Shown: piece after piece, positions 40,351 through 52,109 of the stretch
Position numbering within the stretch: the stretch's first letter is position 1
Layout of the letters: each line of letters starts with the position of its first letter
Origin: Channallabes apus
Lineage: Eukaryota > Chordata > Actinopteri > Siluriformes > Clariidae
Reading direction: 5' to 3'
NCBI GenBank assembly: GCA_030522415.1
Contig: CM060109.1
Span: 27,688,892 to 27,752,891, forward strand
DNA: 64,000 bases
The notes under the pieces: model-generated
What the model was told of the DNA's origin: nothing
The model's database searches: none
What the model saw: only the letters and a program-made list of their open reading frames with translations
Translations under genes and position numbers: made by a program

Positions 40351-40686
40351 CCGGCTAAGAGTCGCGCTATACCCGCGCACACACACATAGAACAAACACT
40401 CACGCTCATACACACTCGTAGAGCATACCCAGGAGTCGAGCTTAGGTTACATACCGGGAGAGTCTCCAGAGACCGGGGAAGGACACTAGGAATTGGTGAG
40501 AGACACAAACGACTTGACAAGGGCACTAGAAACACAGGGGTAACCATCACAGCTTCCAGACACGTAACTAAGGGTGAAATCAAAGAAACACATAATTACA
40601 TTCACACAGAAACCACATTCTCAGAGCCAGTCTAACACAAAGTGAAATTAAACAAACCAAAAGCCCACAAGACAATAACAATGCTC

Positions 40687-40796
40687 GACCCAGTTTCCCA
40701 GAGCTAACAGCTTTTTATACGAGTTCTAATGAGCCACCTCGGCACAGGTGAAACTTTGTCATCACCTGACCGAGGTGCCTTCTGGGAAACTGGGTC
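40687..40796. repeat. Nested inverted repeats around the LTR TATA box
   Basis: A perfect 16-bp inverted repeat (GACCCAGTTTCCCAGA at 40687-40702, complement at 40781-40796) encloses a second one (CACCTCGGCACAGGTGA against TCACCTGACCGAGGTG, 40735-40778) and the TATA box near 40715. Confidence 0.85.
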
Positions 40797-41576
40797 TTCT
40801 AACAAAAAACTACAGAAACCAAAATTCAGCCACAGTGCCCTCTAGGGGCAGTCCCTTACAAAACCTTAAACACTAAAAGTATTTGTCTATTTTGATGTTT
40901 AATCAGAAATTTCTGCAAGCTAGAATTTATAGTAATTATTAAATGAAATCGCACAAACTATGTTTATAAGTATTTCTACCCACCTTAATAAAACGACAAT
41001 AAAAAACAATTAAATATGTGTTTAATTTTCACAACTTCTGTATTTACCCACTTTTCATAACTTTTCATAGCAACACTGTATGCAGGTGGTGGCATATGAA
41101 AAGATGACTCAAATTTCCACCTCTGATATCTTTATTTTCACTCATCCCGCACTAAATATCTTGTCCTAACAAGCGCGCTTCAGTTTACACAAGATATTTT
41201 GGTCCATAGCGACTCCCTCCCCCCAATAAATTTCTCATTGCCATACCCAACCTCTGAGAGGGACAGCAGGCATCTTCAATCAGCAGTCCAAAAATAACCC
41301 AAGGGGATGGTCTAAACAAAACTAAACTTTTAGGGCCCTCTTCTCTTTTTCCTTGTTCCCTACTCCTACTCCTTCACTAAACCAGTTGGACGGGGACAGA
41401 GTAGGACAATAAACAGACACTAGTGTGAAGACGTACTGTATAAGGGTACGCGTAACTCGAGGAGCACTGGCAAGCATAACTTCTTAAAGAACTACTCCAA
41501 GGATCCCTATTTTCACAGTCCCAGAGGGCTGACATATTTTGGCTGACAGGGAGAAAAGAAAGGGACGGATTTAACC

Positions 41577-44500
41577 ATGAAGTTCAGTGTGGCACTGTTT
41601 TTTGCTGGGCTCTTTGGTGCCTTTGGGGCAATTTTCATCCTCATATCATTTGGTACAGATTATTGGCTCTTGGCTCGTGAGACTTGCAAAACAGATCCTC
41701 CGATGTACAAGGTTGGTGGATTGATGCATTGGTGATTTACTGATGTTTATAAGTAAGAGAGAGATTACAGTAATCACATGGAACACTTTGAATTATAATA
41801 TCCCAGTGCCATTTGTTTTATTATGTTTTTTAAAATTAAATTAAGGCCACAGTGTCAGCTAATCATAGTGTTTGCCAAACACATTCTGCAGGCTATTGTA
41901 AAAATAACATGAAGTCTAAACTATAACACTGACCCTTAAATCTACTTTAATAATAGTTTATCCAATGTCAGTAAGATCTAGATTGCATCAATGTATGTTT
42001 CGATTTGAAGCAGGGTGTGGTTAACAGATATCAGACGTCACTTTTTACAGTCTCGGGAAAGAAACAAAGATAGAATATCACATGCTAGAACATGAAACCA
42101 TGAAACCATACTTAATGATAGGCAATGAAACAGGAATCTAAATGCAATGTCTACAGCCTTATGCCAAATCTATTAATGGAAGTCACACACACTGGCAGCA
42201 TTTTCAAAGGGGCAACCTTTGGCTCTGCAAATTTGCAAGTGGAAGTCACGGCATAGGCTACAGTGTTTTCAGTAAAATCAAGTGAAGGTCTTTCTTGGAG
42301 ATCTGTTGTTTCTACACAGGAAAATCACTATGTGACTGCAGCATTTAGTAGTTTTAAATGTAAAGTTGCTGATGTAACTTAAACACTATTATTTAACAAG
42401 CAATGAAGAGGAAAGGCGGCTGCTGTGTATACACACACATACACACACCAGTTTACCAAACTATAGGAGTGATGCACGAGCACTGAGACCTAGCATGAGA
42501 GACGATTACACACAGTCCCGCAGTGCGAAAGACAGAAGAACCATTGGCTCACTTGTGATCACGTGACACTTGGCGTCAAAACAAGAAACACATGTGTGCT
42601 ACATGATACTCGATGATACTCGTGTATTAAGACATGCTTGTTTTTCAAGTCAAAATTTATTAAACATCTTTTCTCGTGTTGCGGAACACTCACAAACTGG
42701 GTTACTCACAATCCGAGGTTCCACTGTAATACTTTTGCCATTTAGCTTGCTGTTCCTTTTTTAACATTAGCCATTATTCTTATATAACATATTTCTTATA
42801 TAAATATCAAGACACATGCATGTACACTCTTACAAATGTACATCAAAATGAATAGCGGACATGCCCTGTGGTCTGACACCTCCTCTCTGTATCTTCCACA
42901 GAATGAGGATTTGAACCAGCCTGACGATCAGGGAAACTCTTCCATCTTTTATCACGAGGGCTTCTTCTGGCGCTGCTCATTTAGAGGCAGAGAGGAGAAT
43001 GACCTAATTTTGAAGTTCTTCTTTAGTAAGACAAGGTTTATTGGCTAAAGACCCCTTTATACAGTACAGACACCAGTAGACACCTAGATCACAATTTTGT
43101 GATAATCAATAAAGAAAGTAATTGAAGAAGTGTTTTAAGACTTACACAGAATCATGCTTACGGTAATGATATTGCAGGCTTAATGGTAAGCACTTGTTGC
43201 CTTGCACCTCCAGGTCCTGGGTTCGATTCCCACTTTGTGGGGTTTGTGTGCATGGAGTTTGCATGTTGGGTTTCCTCCCACAATCCAAAGACATGCAGAT
43301 TAGGCTACTTGGTGTTCCCAAATTGCCCGTAGTGTGTGAATGTTGACCATGGTCCTACCATGGTCGTCCAAAATGGGAAAAAAAACAATGGTCATCATTG
43401 GCCTCCACATTCCTTGATTGGACTACAGAGGATGCTAGATGGATGGATGGATGGATGGCTGGATGAATGGTAGGAAGTAATGAAGTGTGATAGTTAACCA
43501 CTTTTGGTATTACCTGTATTGCTGTTATATGCATACAGGCTACCAAACAATTGTGTTTTTTCACATTGTTCTAAAAAAAAAAAAAAAAAAGGGTTATGGC
43601 CCTAGTTGATGTTTTAGTTCTATTATGGCTATTTAATGCACATCTGTACTGGACATAGTAATGGCAGTGGAAAATCTAGTGCCTGTTCTCTAAACCTACA
43701 TTGTTAAATTCAACATGTAAGCAATATACATTCATTCATTCATTCATTCATTCATTTTCTATACCGCTTAATCCTGAAGCAATATACAGATAAACTTTAT
43801 TACTAGTTCCTTTGTTCCCATTGTATAATTAGTCATTTGGTTAACCAGAATATATTGTCAGTAAATAAATGACAAATGAAAAGAACATTTTAAGGTTTTT
43901 TTTTAGGAAAAAAAAGGTCAATAAAAGAAACAGGACATGTTAATCAACCCTGTAACGGAAATAAATGAGTTTACTTGATGTGTTTGTGCTGTAAAATTAT
44001 GCTGTTATAATCTCAGACAAATAAAAAATAGTTTAAACAATGTAGGGAAATGAAGTAGCATAACGTTGCTTTTGGCCATGAAGATTGTTGATGCTAGTTT
44101 TTAGAACTAGCAATTCTTGACCACTGGCTCCTATAAAAAAAAAAAACAATTTCAATTTTCTCATATTTGGTTCTTGTGCTTTATGCAATACAAAAAATAG
44201 GTGCTGTATTCTCGTATAAAAATGCAAAACATAGCGAGAAGACTGAGGATGTTGTAAAAGCCTGTTTAATTTGTTCATAATCAGGTTAAAAAAAGAATCA
44301 ATTGCTGAGATAGTACATGTTAATCTTTAAAAAAAAAAAATTCTTTATGCTGGATAAAATGACACTCATGTAATTTACAGCACAGTTACAATGAAAACTG
44401 TAATGTAAATGGTTTTGTTGTTATCCCCACAGCAAACCAGCCACAGTCCAAAATGTGTGAACAAGCCTACCTGTCTCCATTCCCTGTGTCTGAACAGACC

Positions 44501-45090
44501 CACAATGCAACCACTTATGAGTCTGCCATCAGTAAGTAATGATCCATGTGTTGTAGAACAAATATTGTTTGTATTTAAGTGTCTTATAAACACGCAAACT
44601 TTCAGTAGAAACTATAGTTATGTGTGCTGTGTAGTCTACAGAGGCTTCTGGAGTGTCTTCGTGTTGTTGGGTGTGGCTGCAGTTATCTTGGGTGGCTTCA
44701 TCATAATCTGCGGTGCTCCATTCACCAATGCCTGCCTCTATAAAGCAGGTGGCGGATTCTTCCTAACAGCTGGTGAGCTAATTTTTATGATTTACCATGG
44801 TATCAATATATCTGTTCTCAAAAGAACAAACAAACAAAAAACGCTGATTCTTCCTCATCTTCTTAGGTTTCTTTGCCCTTCTTGCCACTGTGCTGTTTGT
44901 CATCTGGTTGGAGCTAATGGATGTGGTGGATTTATATGAGGAGTATCGAAGAAGCCATTGTTCGTTCTTTCAGTTGGATATTACTTATGGCCTTTCTTTT
45001 ATGTTTGCCCCAGTGGGCGTGTTCTTCTGCTTTCTCTCAGGCATGCTCTTCCTTCTGATTGGACGGGCACTAAAGCAGAATAACTGCTAA
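41577..45090 (+). CDS. tmem182: Transmembrane protein 182, 5 exons
   Basis: Four-helix, claudin-superfamily membrane protein expressed in muscle and linked in mammals to restraint of myogenesis (family knowledge). Exons: 41577-41711, 42902-43025, 44433-44531, 44635-44772, 44867-45090. All borders are GT-AG, and phases join to give 239 residues (human: 229). Helix 1 is followed by GTDYWLLARETC. The extracellular loop has EGFFWRCSF (claudin-like W...C) and sequons NSS (57) and NATT (111), then YRGFWSVFVLLG, CAGAPF-like ICGAPF, KAGGGFF, a third helix, and a last helix ending GRALKQNNC. The order in human 2q12 (MFSD9 then TMEM182) supports the call. AATAAA at 45224-45229 is the likely polyadenylation signal. 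Confidence 0.93.
42455..42726 (-). mobile_element. Truncated copy of the TA-flanked MITE in tmem182 intron 1
   Basis: The reverse complement of this stretch aligns with the left 250 bases of the MITE at 48823-49737. Shared words are CACGTGATCACAA, TTTTGACGCC/TTTTGACACC and the end AACCTCGGATTGTGAGTAAC-like. It ends in CCACTG followed by TA. Confidence 0.75.
43165..43350 (+). mobile_element. SINE, 3'-truncated, in tmem182 intron 2
   Basis: Head with B box (GGGTTCGATTCCCAC), body GCATGGAGTTTGCATGTTGG and CATGCAGATTAGGCTACTTG. It stops after GTAGTGTGTGAATG; a GGAT/GATG tandem run lies about 90 bases further on. Confidence 0.75.
43728..43772 (-). mobile_element. SINE 3' tail fragment, minus strand
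   Basis: ATTC repeats followed by TTTTCTATACCGCTTAATCC, the reverse complement of the SINE end. Only the tail is present. Confidence 0.65.
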
Positions 45091-46715
45091 GCAACTTAAT
45101 GATTAGTGGAATGTTGTTTATGATTATATAGCAGGATAACGGCATTAAGACAAATGTAAACATCTTTCTATTCTTTGTTAGATGGGGTGATTTATTTATC
45201 CTGACAGAGGAAGATTCTGAGAAAATAAACTGTTTATATGTTTTCACTGGAGGACCATAGCTGATTAGGGCAACAATCTGATGTTTTCAACAATCAAACT
45301 TTTTCATTTACAGTGTAGGTACTTTTATGGGAAATTTGTTTTGCCAGACTGACATACTGGTTGGTCAGAGAATGATTAATTCTTTGTCTGCCATTTTATA
45401 AATCAGCATGTATCTGTCCAGTGATTACCAGCGATATTTGTATTTCATCATTGCTCAAGCATGGTTATAAGTACTCAACTCTTATACTGTTTAATTATGG
45501 GGCGATAATAGGCATGTTATGAGATCACTTGGTTTGTGTGTGGCTGTAAGGCCATCCTTGCACATACTGTATGTACTGTATGGGACGTTAAAATCTCTGT
45601 GATCCTTATAAGATTTACACTACCAGTCAAAGGCGGGGACACATGATCATAGAACAATAGCACTATTAAACAACATTAGACAGTCACTGTAAATGTTAAA
45701 AAAGGAGGCACACACCCTTGGTACTGTACATTCTCAACCAGCTTCAGGAGCGAGTTTTAAACCAACTAGTTTTTCTAGAATTCTCAGAGCACTTGTTGAA
45801 TTCTAAAGTTAAAAGTACATGTCTGGAGGAAATTATTTACTTTTAAGTAAAAACTATTTGTTTTATTTAGAAATAAACACTTAATTCATTAACACATTAA
45901 TGCAAAATGAACTTCGCCTTGGTTCTCTGTTTAGTTTTGCCTAAACCTAAATTTCTTGAAGACAATAAACAACTATTTTAAATTGAGTATGTCCTTCTGA
46001 CTGGTAGTGTAGATTATAAAATGATCTGTGTATACATATATTTAAATTATCTAGAAAAATGTATCACCATGCTAATTCTACTGTATGGATTAATTGTTTT
46101 TGAACATATATTAAGAATGTTTTGGTGACTTGCCCTGCCCTGGAAGGTTATGACACTTGTTTTATTAGGATATATAATGGTATTCATGATATGACCAGCT
46201 AGTTTTTGTCTGCCTAGATGGAACCTTTTCAGCTTTAGTTTTTTTTTCCTTTTGTAAATAATGTTAACTATTGGTATCAGAACATATTTTAAAATTAATT
46301 ATTTTCAACATATTAATAAACACTCAAGGTAAAATCATGATGAAATTAATTTGTTAAAAGGCTTTAAAGAACATTAAAAGGTTTAATGCTGAAGAAAACT
46401 TCACAGTGAACAGCACATACATGTCTCATGAACTCTTTTTTCTAGTAGATTCTAATCTACAGTATAAGCTCATATATGATACAGTTTCATTTTTCTAATT
46501 AAACATCCATGAACAATTTTCAAACCTATACAAATTATCTCAATTTAACACGCTCTGAACAGAGGTGAGGGACAGAAAAGTATCAGTGCTCAGATGGAAT
46601 CTGATTTATGTAGGAACTGCTGTCAGAGATATATTGTCAGGAGACAAGACCTGGCAAATGATTCTGTTTAACACATGCAGCTTTGGGAAATATGACTCAA
46701 CTGCATGGCAGCTGA
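45091..46715. other. tmem182 3' UTR and AT-rich intergenic DNA
   Basis: No coding or repeat signal was recognised beyond the polyadenylation signal at 45224. Confidence 0.45.
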
Positions 46716-46718
46716 CAG

Positions 46719-46720
<2 letters not shown>

Positions 46721-46764
<44 letters not shown>

Positions 46765-46775
46765 GTGTGTGTGTC

Positions 46776-46828
<53 letters not shown>
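46721..46828. repeat. Compound (TG)n-(CG)n-(TG)n-(GA)n microsatellite
   Basis: Perfect and near-perfect dinucleotide tracts in series. ORFs across it encode Val-Cys and Arg-Glu runs and are spurious. Confidence 0.95.
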
Positions 46829-46832
<4 letters not shown>

Positions 46833-48238
46833 ATGTGTCTGAGTGAATATGTCTGTATGTGTCCTTAGTCTATCAGTGTATGTATCTGAGTGTGCAAAAA
46901 AAAAAAAAAGAAAGAAAGTAATAAAGCTTTACCATAAATATATTGACCAGAATTATTTTATTTTTTTGTTTGCTTTTTTTCTTACCACTCAATCATTTGG
47001 AATACATGTTTATAGAATGGTTTTCTTAATGTGTACTGTTTTGGAATCATAAATGATAAGTGAGTGTATTGATGTGTGTGGTGTGTCACAATGTGTCTAC
47101 AGTAACTCTGACCAGGATAAAGAAAATACTGAATGTGACCAGAGATATCAGTGATAGGCCTACTGGTCATTCATGGGCATCTGCGTGCTTGTGGGGGCAG
47201 ATAGTCAAGTGTTTAACAAAGTGTGATTTTTGCCCTGTAAAGGCGTTGGCTGGCTTCTTATGTCTTTATGGAAGCAGGTGGTAACCTTCACCCTTGGTTG
47301 TTAGTTTTTATATCTTGGGGGAGACCTGACTAGTGGGTGGGATTTGGCCAGAGTAGAAAAATTTGTATAGGTAAAGTTTTTAAAGCCCTCCTAATAAAGC
47401 TTATTTGTTTTATACTACAGTTCAACCATCAATTTTAAAGTAAATAATAATAATAAAAATAATCCAATACTTGTCTACTATATTTGTTTGCAATCATTGT
47501 GTTGAATGTGTTTGTGTAAGTTGTGTAAGTTCTTGTTTTTATTTATTATTGCCTGGATTTGTCTACAGTGCTCTTCTCTTGTCTTGGGCACAGAAAATCC
47601 TGGTCAATGAAGATTAATGATTTTGAAAATGTCGTGTGTAATGGACACAATACTGACCCCTGTGTTTCTAAAAAAAGACTCTACCTTGACACTGTTTCTG
47701 CGTGTAAGAGTGATCAATGACAGTACACTAAACTTGACTAAAACAGCCACAAGATGTCAGCAATGCAGCATAAAATGTCTCAATGTGTACAATGAGGACG
47801 GTCGTTTATACTAGAAGAGAACTCAGTCTTACAGTACTTCATAACACCTTATGTGCAGTCATAGTTTAAGTAGAGAGAGAGAGAGAGTTCTGTATGCTGT
47901 TCCATGTCCTGATTTTGGCAAGGATAACATTAGGCTCTGAGACCCAGGTGATTGTTGTGCAGTTCCACATGATTAAGCCAGATAATTGTGTATTGCTAGC
48001 ACAAATGTTCACAGAGCCTAGTGGAATACAGTACATTTTTCCCCTATCAATCATTCCACAGAAACCAAGAGAGCCCAGTAGAAGTAAAAGATCAATTTAA
48101 AGACTAAAGAGTCAGATTAGAGTGGAGACAAAAACGGCCAAAGGTTCTTATTATGGACTTGGTCTGAATTCACAATAGCAAGCAACAAATCCCTTGTGTC
48201 TCATGTTGTTTGTCTCTTTAGAATGGCAGCTACAGTTA

Positions 48239-48239
<1 letters not shown>

Positions 48240-48284
<45 letters not shown>

Positions 48285-48297
48285 TGTGTGTGTGTGC
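48240..48297. repeat. (TG)n microsatellite
   Basis: About 28 TG units with one interruption. Confidence 0.95.
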
Positions 48298-48822
48298 AGC
48301 TGTTTTCTTTCTTTTTTTTTTTTTTAGCTTGGATGAAAAATGTAGCAAGCAGATATACAGTATAGCTTCTCATACTAACTGTGCAAACAGTGTGGTGATG
48401 CATGTGGAAATTGTTACATTGTTGTTTCATTAACATCTTATGCTAGACTTTATGCTATATTTTAGCTATATACACTAACAAGTGGATAGTGCTATTAGTT
48501 TTATATTTCAAGATGTCTTTCTGCATATTTATTGAGAGGTTATATATGACAGGATAGGTAAAAACAGTGTCATATTTCTTTTCTTCCATTTTAGTGCATT
48601 GAACAGTAAGGACAGTATAAGGAGAAATAAAGCTTTGAATGGGTAACAGAAGAAACACCAGATAACACAGCCTCTTTCAAATTCAAATGTTACTTGTTGG
48701 GCTGTGTTTTGTTGCTTGTCACTGCAAACATGGCCCACATATATACAAAAAATAAATGGTTGCATTTTGCTTTGTTGCTTTGCCAAAAAGTCTGATTATA
48801 GAATGAAGAGATAAAGCAAGTA

Positions 48823-49737
48823 CAGTGAAACCTCGGATTGCGAGTAACGCAGTTTGCGAGTGTTCTGCAAGACGAGCAAAGATTTTTAATAAATTTTGAC
48901 TTGTAAAAATAAACAAGTCTTGGTTTACGAGTACTGAGTATCATGTATCATGCATGCGCTACTTGTTTTGACACCGAGCATCACGTGATCACAACTGAGC
49001 TAACAGTTTTTTCTCTTTCTTGCGCTGCGGAATTGTGGATAATCATCTCCCCTGCTGGGTCTTAGTGCGCTTCTCTCGCTGGTATAATCAACATCCGTGA
49101 ACGCGTGTACTGTTTAATATAACACTGTGACCACGTGTGTGCGTGTAAAACGTATATATTATTTTGTGTCTGTATGCGTGTGTGTACAGCGCACGTGATA
49201 AGTAAAGCAAAAGCAAGACTCATTAGAGAGGTTAAAAATCCATTTTCACTCTCTGTATCAGCCGGCTCTGTCGCGGTTCTTTTCAAATGTAAAGTGCAGG
49301 TTAATTTATCTTATTTTTACTTTACAGCAGTGATTCCGTTAGTGTGTCGATCAATTGAGTGTCTTTAGAGAGATTTCTTGTTTATTTTTCCGATAAAACA
49401 GTGTTTCCGTTGTGTGTGCGCACGTGTGTGAAAAGAGTGGAGGAAGGGTAAGTGTGTAAGACAAAAAGGGGGAGAGGGGAGCTTACTTTAGATTCACACA
49501 CACACAGCACAAACAGAAACACTTATTTTTCGGGATTTGTTTTTACTTTTTTTAAAAGGTAAAGTGCAGGTTAATTTGTTTTATTTTTACTTAATATTTT
49601 GTGTTAATTATTTTTATGCATTTATTATTTGGAGGAATTAATAATTTCTTATGGGAAAATTACATTTGGTTTACGTGTGTTTTGGAATATGAGCACGCTT
49701 CCCGAACGAATTATGCTCGTAATCCAAGTTTCCACTG
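48823..49737. mobile_element. 915-bp non-autonomous DNA transposon (Tigger/pogo-like MITE)
   Basis: The ends read CAGTGAAACCTCGGATTGCG at the left and, as complement, CAGTGGAAACTTGGATTACG at the right. TA is present outside both ends (48821-48822 and 49738-49739). The interior has no transposase. It holds an internal direct repeat (GTAAAGTGCAGGTTAATTT near 49290 and 49560) and a CpG-rich left third. The TA duplication and CAGTG-type ends suggest a pogo/Tigger-class parent; that class call is inference. Confidence 0.75.
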
Positions 49738-49739
49738 TA

Positions 49740-51380
49740 TTAAAAACTGTATTAATTACTATTGCAGAAACAGGGCCTGGACATGATAGGGACACCCTGT
49801 GCTTGGGGGTACATTTGAAACAAATGGCCTAAAACTGAGGTTAACCATGGCAGGAGATATCTGGATGCTACAAAATGAGTGCCTGCACTCAGGAGGGTAT
49901 ATTTCAAACATCTAGACCTTTTTCGTATACATGGAATCTGATTTATACACTTGTCCTGTGTTGCCTTTGGAAACTGAGAATAAAAGTCAAAATAGTTATC
50001 CACTTATCTTAGGAAAATTTGCTTGCAGCCAAGCAATGAGTGGCTGTATAATAGGCTTTGCTGGGTGAATCAATTTGCATCAGGATTTAAAGCCGCACAC
50101 AGAGACTCACACAAACTCTGCTTTAAATTGTGTAATTTGAAACAAAGGGTTAGGGTTAAAATGAAGTATATTATAGTAGAGAAGACCACTGGCTCATGTA
50201 AAGAAATGAATAGGGACTTAAACTTCCCTTATGAAAACTACATTGCTTATGCATTGCTTGCCTATGAAATAGATACAGTAATTAGATAAGTAACTACTGA
50301 ATAAGTAGATTTTAGCTATAGACTGTATAACATCCTGATTTAAAGAAAATGTTTTCTGCATATTCGTTTTTTATTAATCCTATCATCTGTGTAAAAGAAA
50401 GGATTCTTTTATGTGCATGTGTTATCATGTGAACTCACATTAAACAGCTACTATTTCTTTTAAAGCTACAAACACCAGAGAAATAATCAGTAGGCTCAGT
50501 GAGTAGAATGGCGTAATGGTTAGCACTGTCACCTTGCACCTCCAGGGAACTCCAGGGAATTCCTTCCTTGGGTCTGTATGCATCGAGTTTGCATGTTCTC
50601 CCCATGCTGGGTGGGTTTCCTTCCACAGTACAAAGATATGCAGATTAGGTGTTCCCAAATTGCTCTGTAGTGTGGAATGAGCGCCCGTGACTCTGTATCC
50701 TGTACACAAGATAAAATGGTATATGAGATGAGACCTTTGTACCTTGAAAACTACGATATACAGTAAATTTGGCTACAGTACCCCTCTCCCATTAGAAGTC
50801 AAAAAGTTGGCTCATTATTTTGAAGTTCTTCTACACTGCCTTTCTCAATGCATCTTGTCCCTTAACCTTGCAATATTCCATGTAATCTCTTTCAGCATTT
50901 CATTTTCTTTGGCTTTTCCTACTGAAATCTGGTATTATTTGAATTGCATGAACAACAAAGTGGCAAGTCTTATTAATGGCTGGATTTTGTGTAGAAATTA
51001 TTTAACATAATTCATAATAATGAATAAACAATGGGCTACATAAACACTATATTAATCCAAGACACGAGGATATAATTAAGACGCATCATTTACATGAAAC
51101 AAGTGTTCAGTGTGTGTGTGTGTGTGTTTACACGAAGGACAAACGGTATGACGCAGAAGCATAAATCAACCCGTCCTTAACAAAAAGGGTCGTAATGTGG
51201 AGGCGACACAACAAAGAGGGAACAAGCAGCGTTTAAATATGATTACAAAAGAAGAGAAAACGGTCATGTTGTTTTCTTCTTGTTACCACAAAAAAAGAAG
51301 ACAGAAAAGCCTGCGCCTAATTATTGAACGTTTTTTATTTATTTATTTATTTTTTATTTCATCGTAGCCATGCTTTAATG
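49740..51380. other. Intergenic DNA with one SINE
   Basis: Apart from the SINE at 50495-50725 and a short TG run at 51111-51128, nothing was recognised. Confidence 0.4.
50495..50725 (+). mobile_element. SINE, internally deleted, plus strand
   Basis: Head (TGGCGTAATGGTTAGCACTG), body (GAGTTTGCATGTTCTCCCCA, GATATGCAGATTAGG), then a shortened end (AAAATGGTATATGAGATGAG). Confidence 0.75.
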
Positions 51381-51965
51381 TGATTACAAGCTCTTTTCAC
51401 GTGTGTCTGATGTGCGCGTGCGCTGTAATTAGCGCGGGATCTCCTCTCGCTGAGGTGACGCACTCCTCCCCCCCCCCCCACACACACACACACACTGCGC
51501 TCAGTTCAGGTAATGTCTCATCACATTTAACCCAATTTCAGCTGTCCGTGTTGTCCCATTTGTTCAGTGGCACACAAAGGGTTATTGTAGGCCACTGCTC
51601 TGCCGTGCCAGGCTTTTGATTTTAATTGCGGTGGCACTCATCTACTCCTCTTCACTCAAAGGCTTGAATACGCCGTTTGAAATGTAAGCGTGTGAGAAGC
51701 TGATTTTTTTTCTTCCTCTCTTTCTCTCCCCCTTTCTCCCCTCCACTTAATGCTTGTGATACATTAAAAGGTGTAATCCGACTGAAATGGAAATTGCGCT
51801 CCTTGAAAACGGATGATGAGAGGAAGATGGCAGGGCCGGCGTCGTGCTCCATCAGAGAGGCGAGCCTCCCCCACTCTCACTCCCAGATTGTGCTCGCCTT
51901 CTTATAGTGGTTAATGGTGGAGCTGCCAGGCAGGTTGATTACAAGGTTACCATAAACAATCCTTT
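51380..51965. promoter_or_regulatory. Candidate conserved non-coding element 1
   Basis: Complex, non-repetitive sequence containing GCTGTAATTAGCGCGGGATC, TTGATTTTAATTGCGGTGGC and ATAAACAATCC, with no frame maintained across it. It sits in the gene-poor interval after tmem182. A developmental enhancer is an inference from composition and position only. Confidence 0.35.
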
Positions 51966-52109
51966 TCAGATGCGCCAAGGGAAATTATGGGTTGTGTTTG
52001 TACTGTATGTGTGAGTGCAGTTTGTCCCTTTTGCCATGATTTGTATCAGGGTAGTGGCCTCAGCCATTAGGTGATTGCTTGCAATCATTCCTGTGCAGCC
52101 AGAAGCATG

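Larger units (their letters stand above)
38870..40860 (-). mobile_element. Solo LTR of a retrotransposon, minus strand
   Basis: Starts TGTCACGTTG and ends CCCTTACA, the TG...CA form of an LTR. It is flanked by a perfect 5-bp duplication AAACC (38865-38869 and 40861-40865). Read on the minus strand it begins TGTAAGGGACTGCCCC, has a TATAAAAAG box at about 40718-40711, a CpG-containing body and AATAAA at 38968-38963 near the end, as U3-R-U5 would. No internal gag/pol remains, so it is a solo LTR left by recombination. A 523-bp MITE and a minisatellite-like expansion enlarge it; without the MITE it is about 1.47 kb. The family is not identified. Confidence 0.75.

Noticed and set aside
46565..47052. 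ORFs with Val-Cys and Arg-Glu runs
   Set aside because: They are translated dinucleotide microsatellites.
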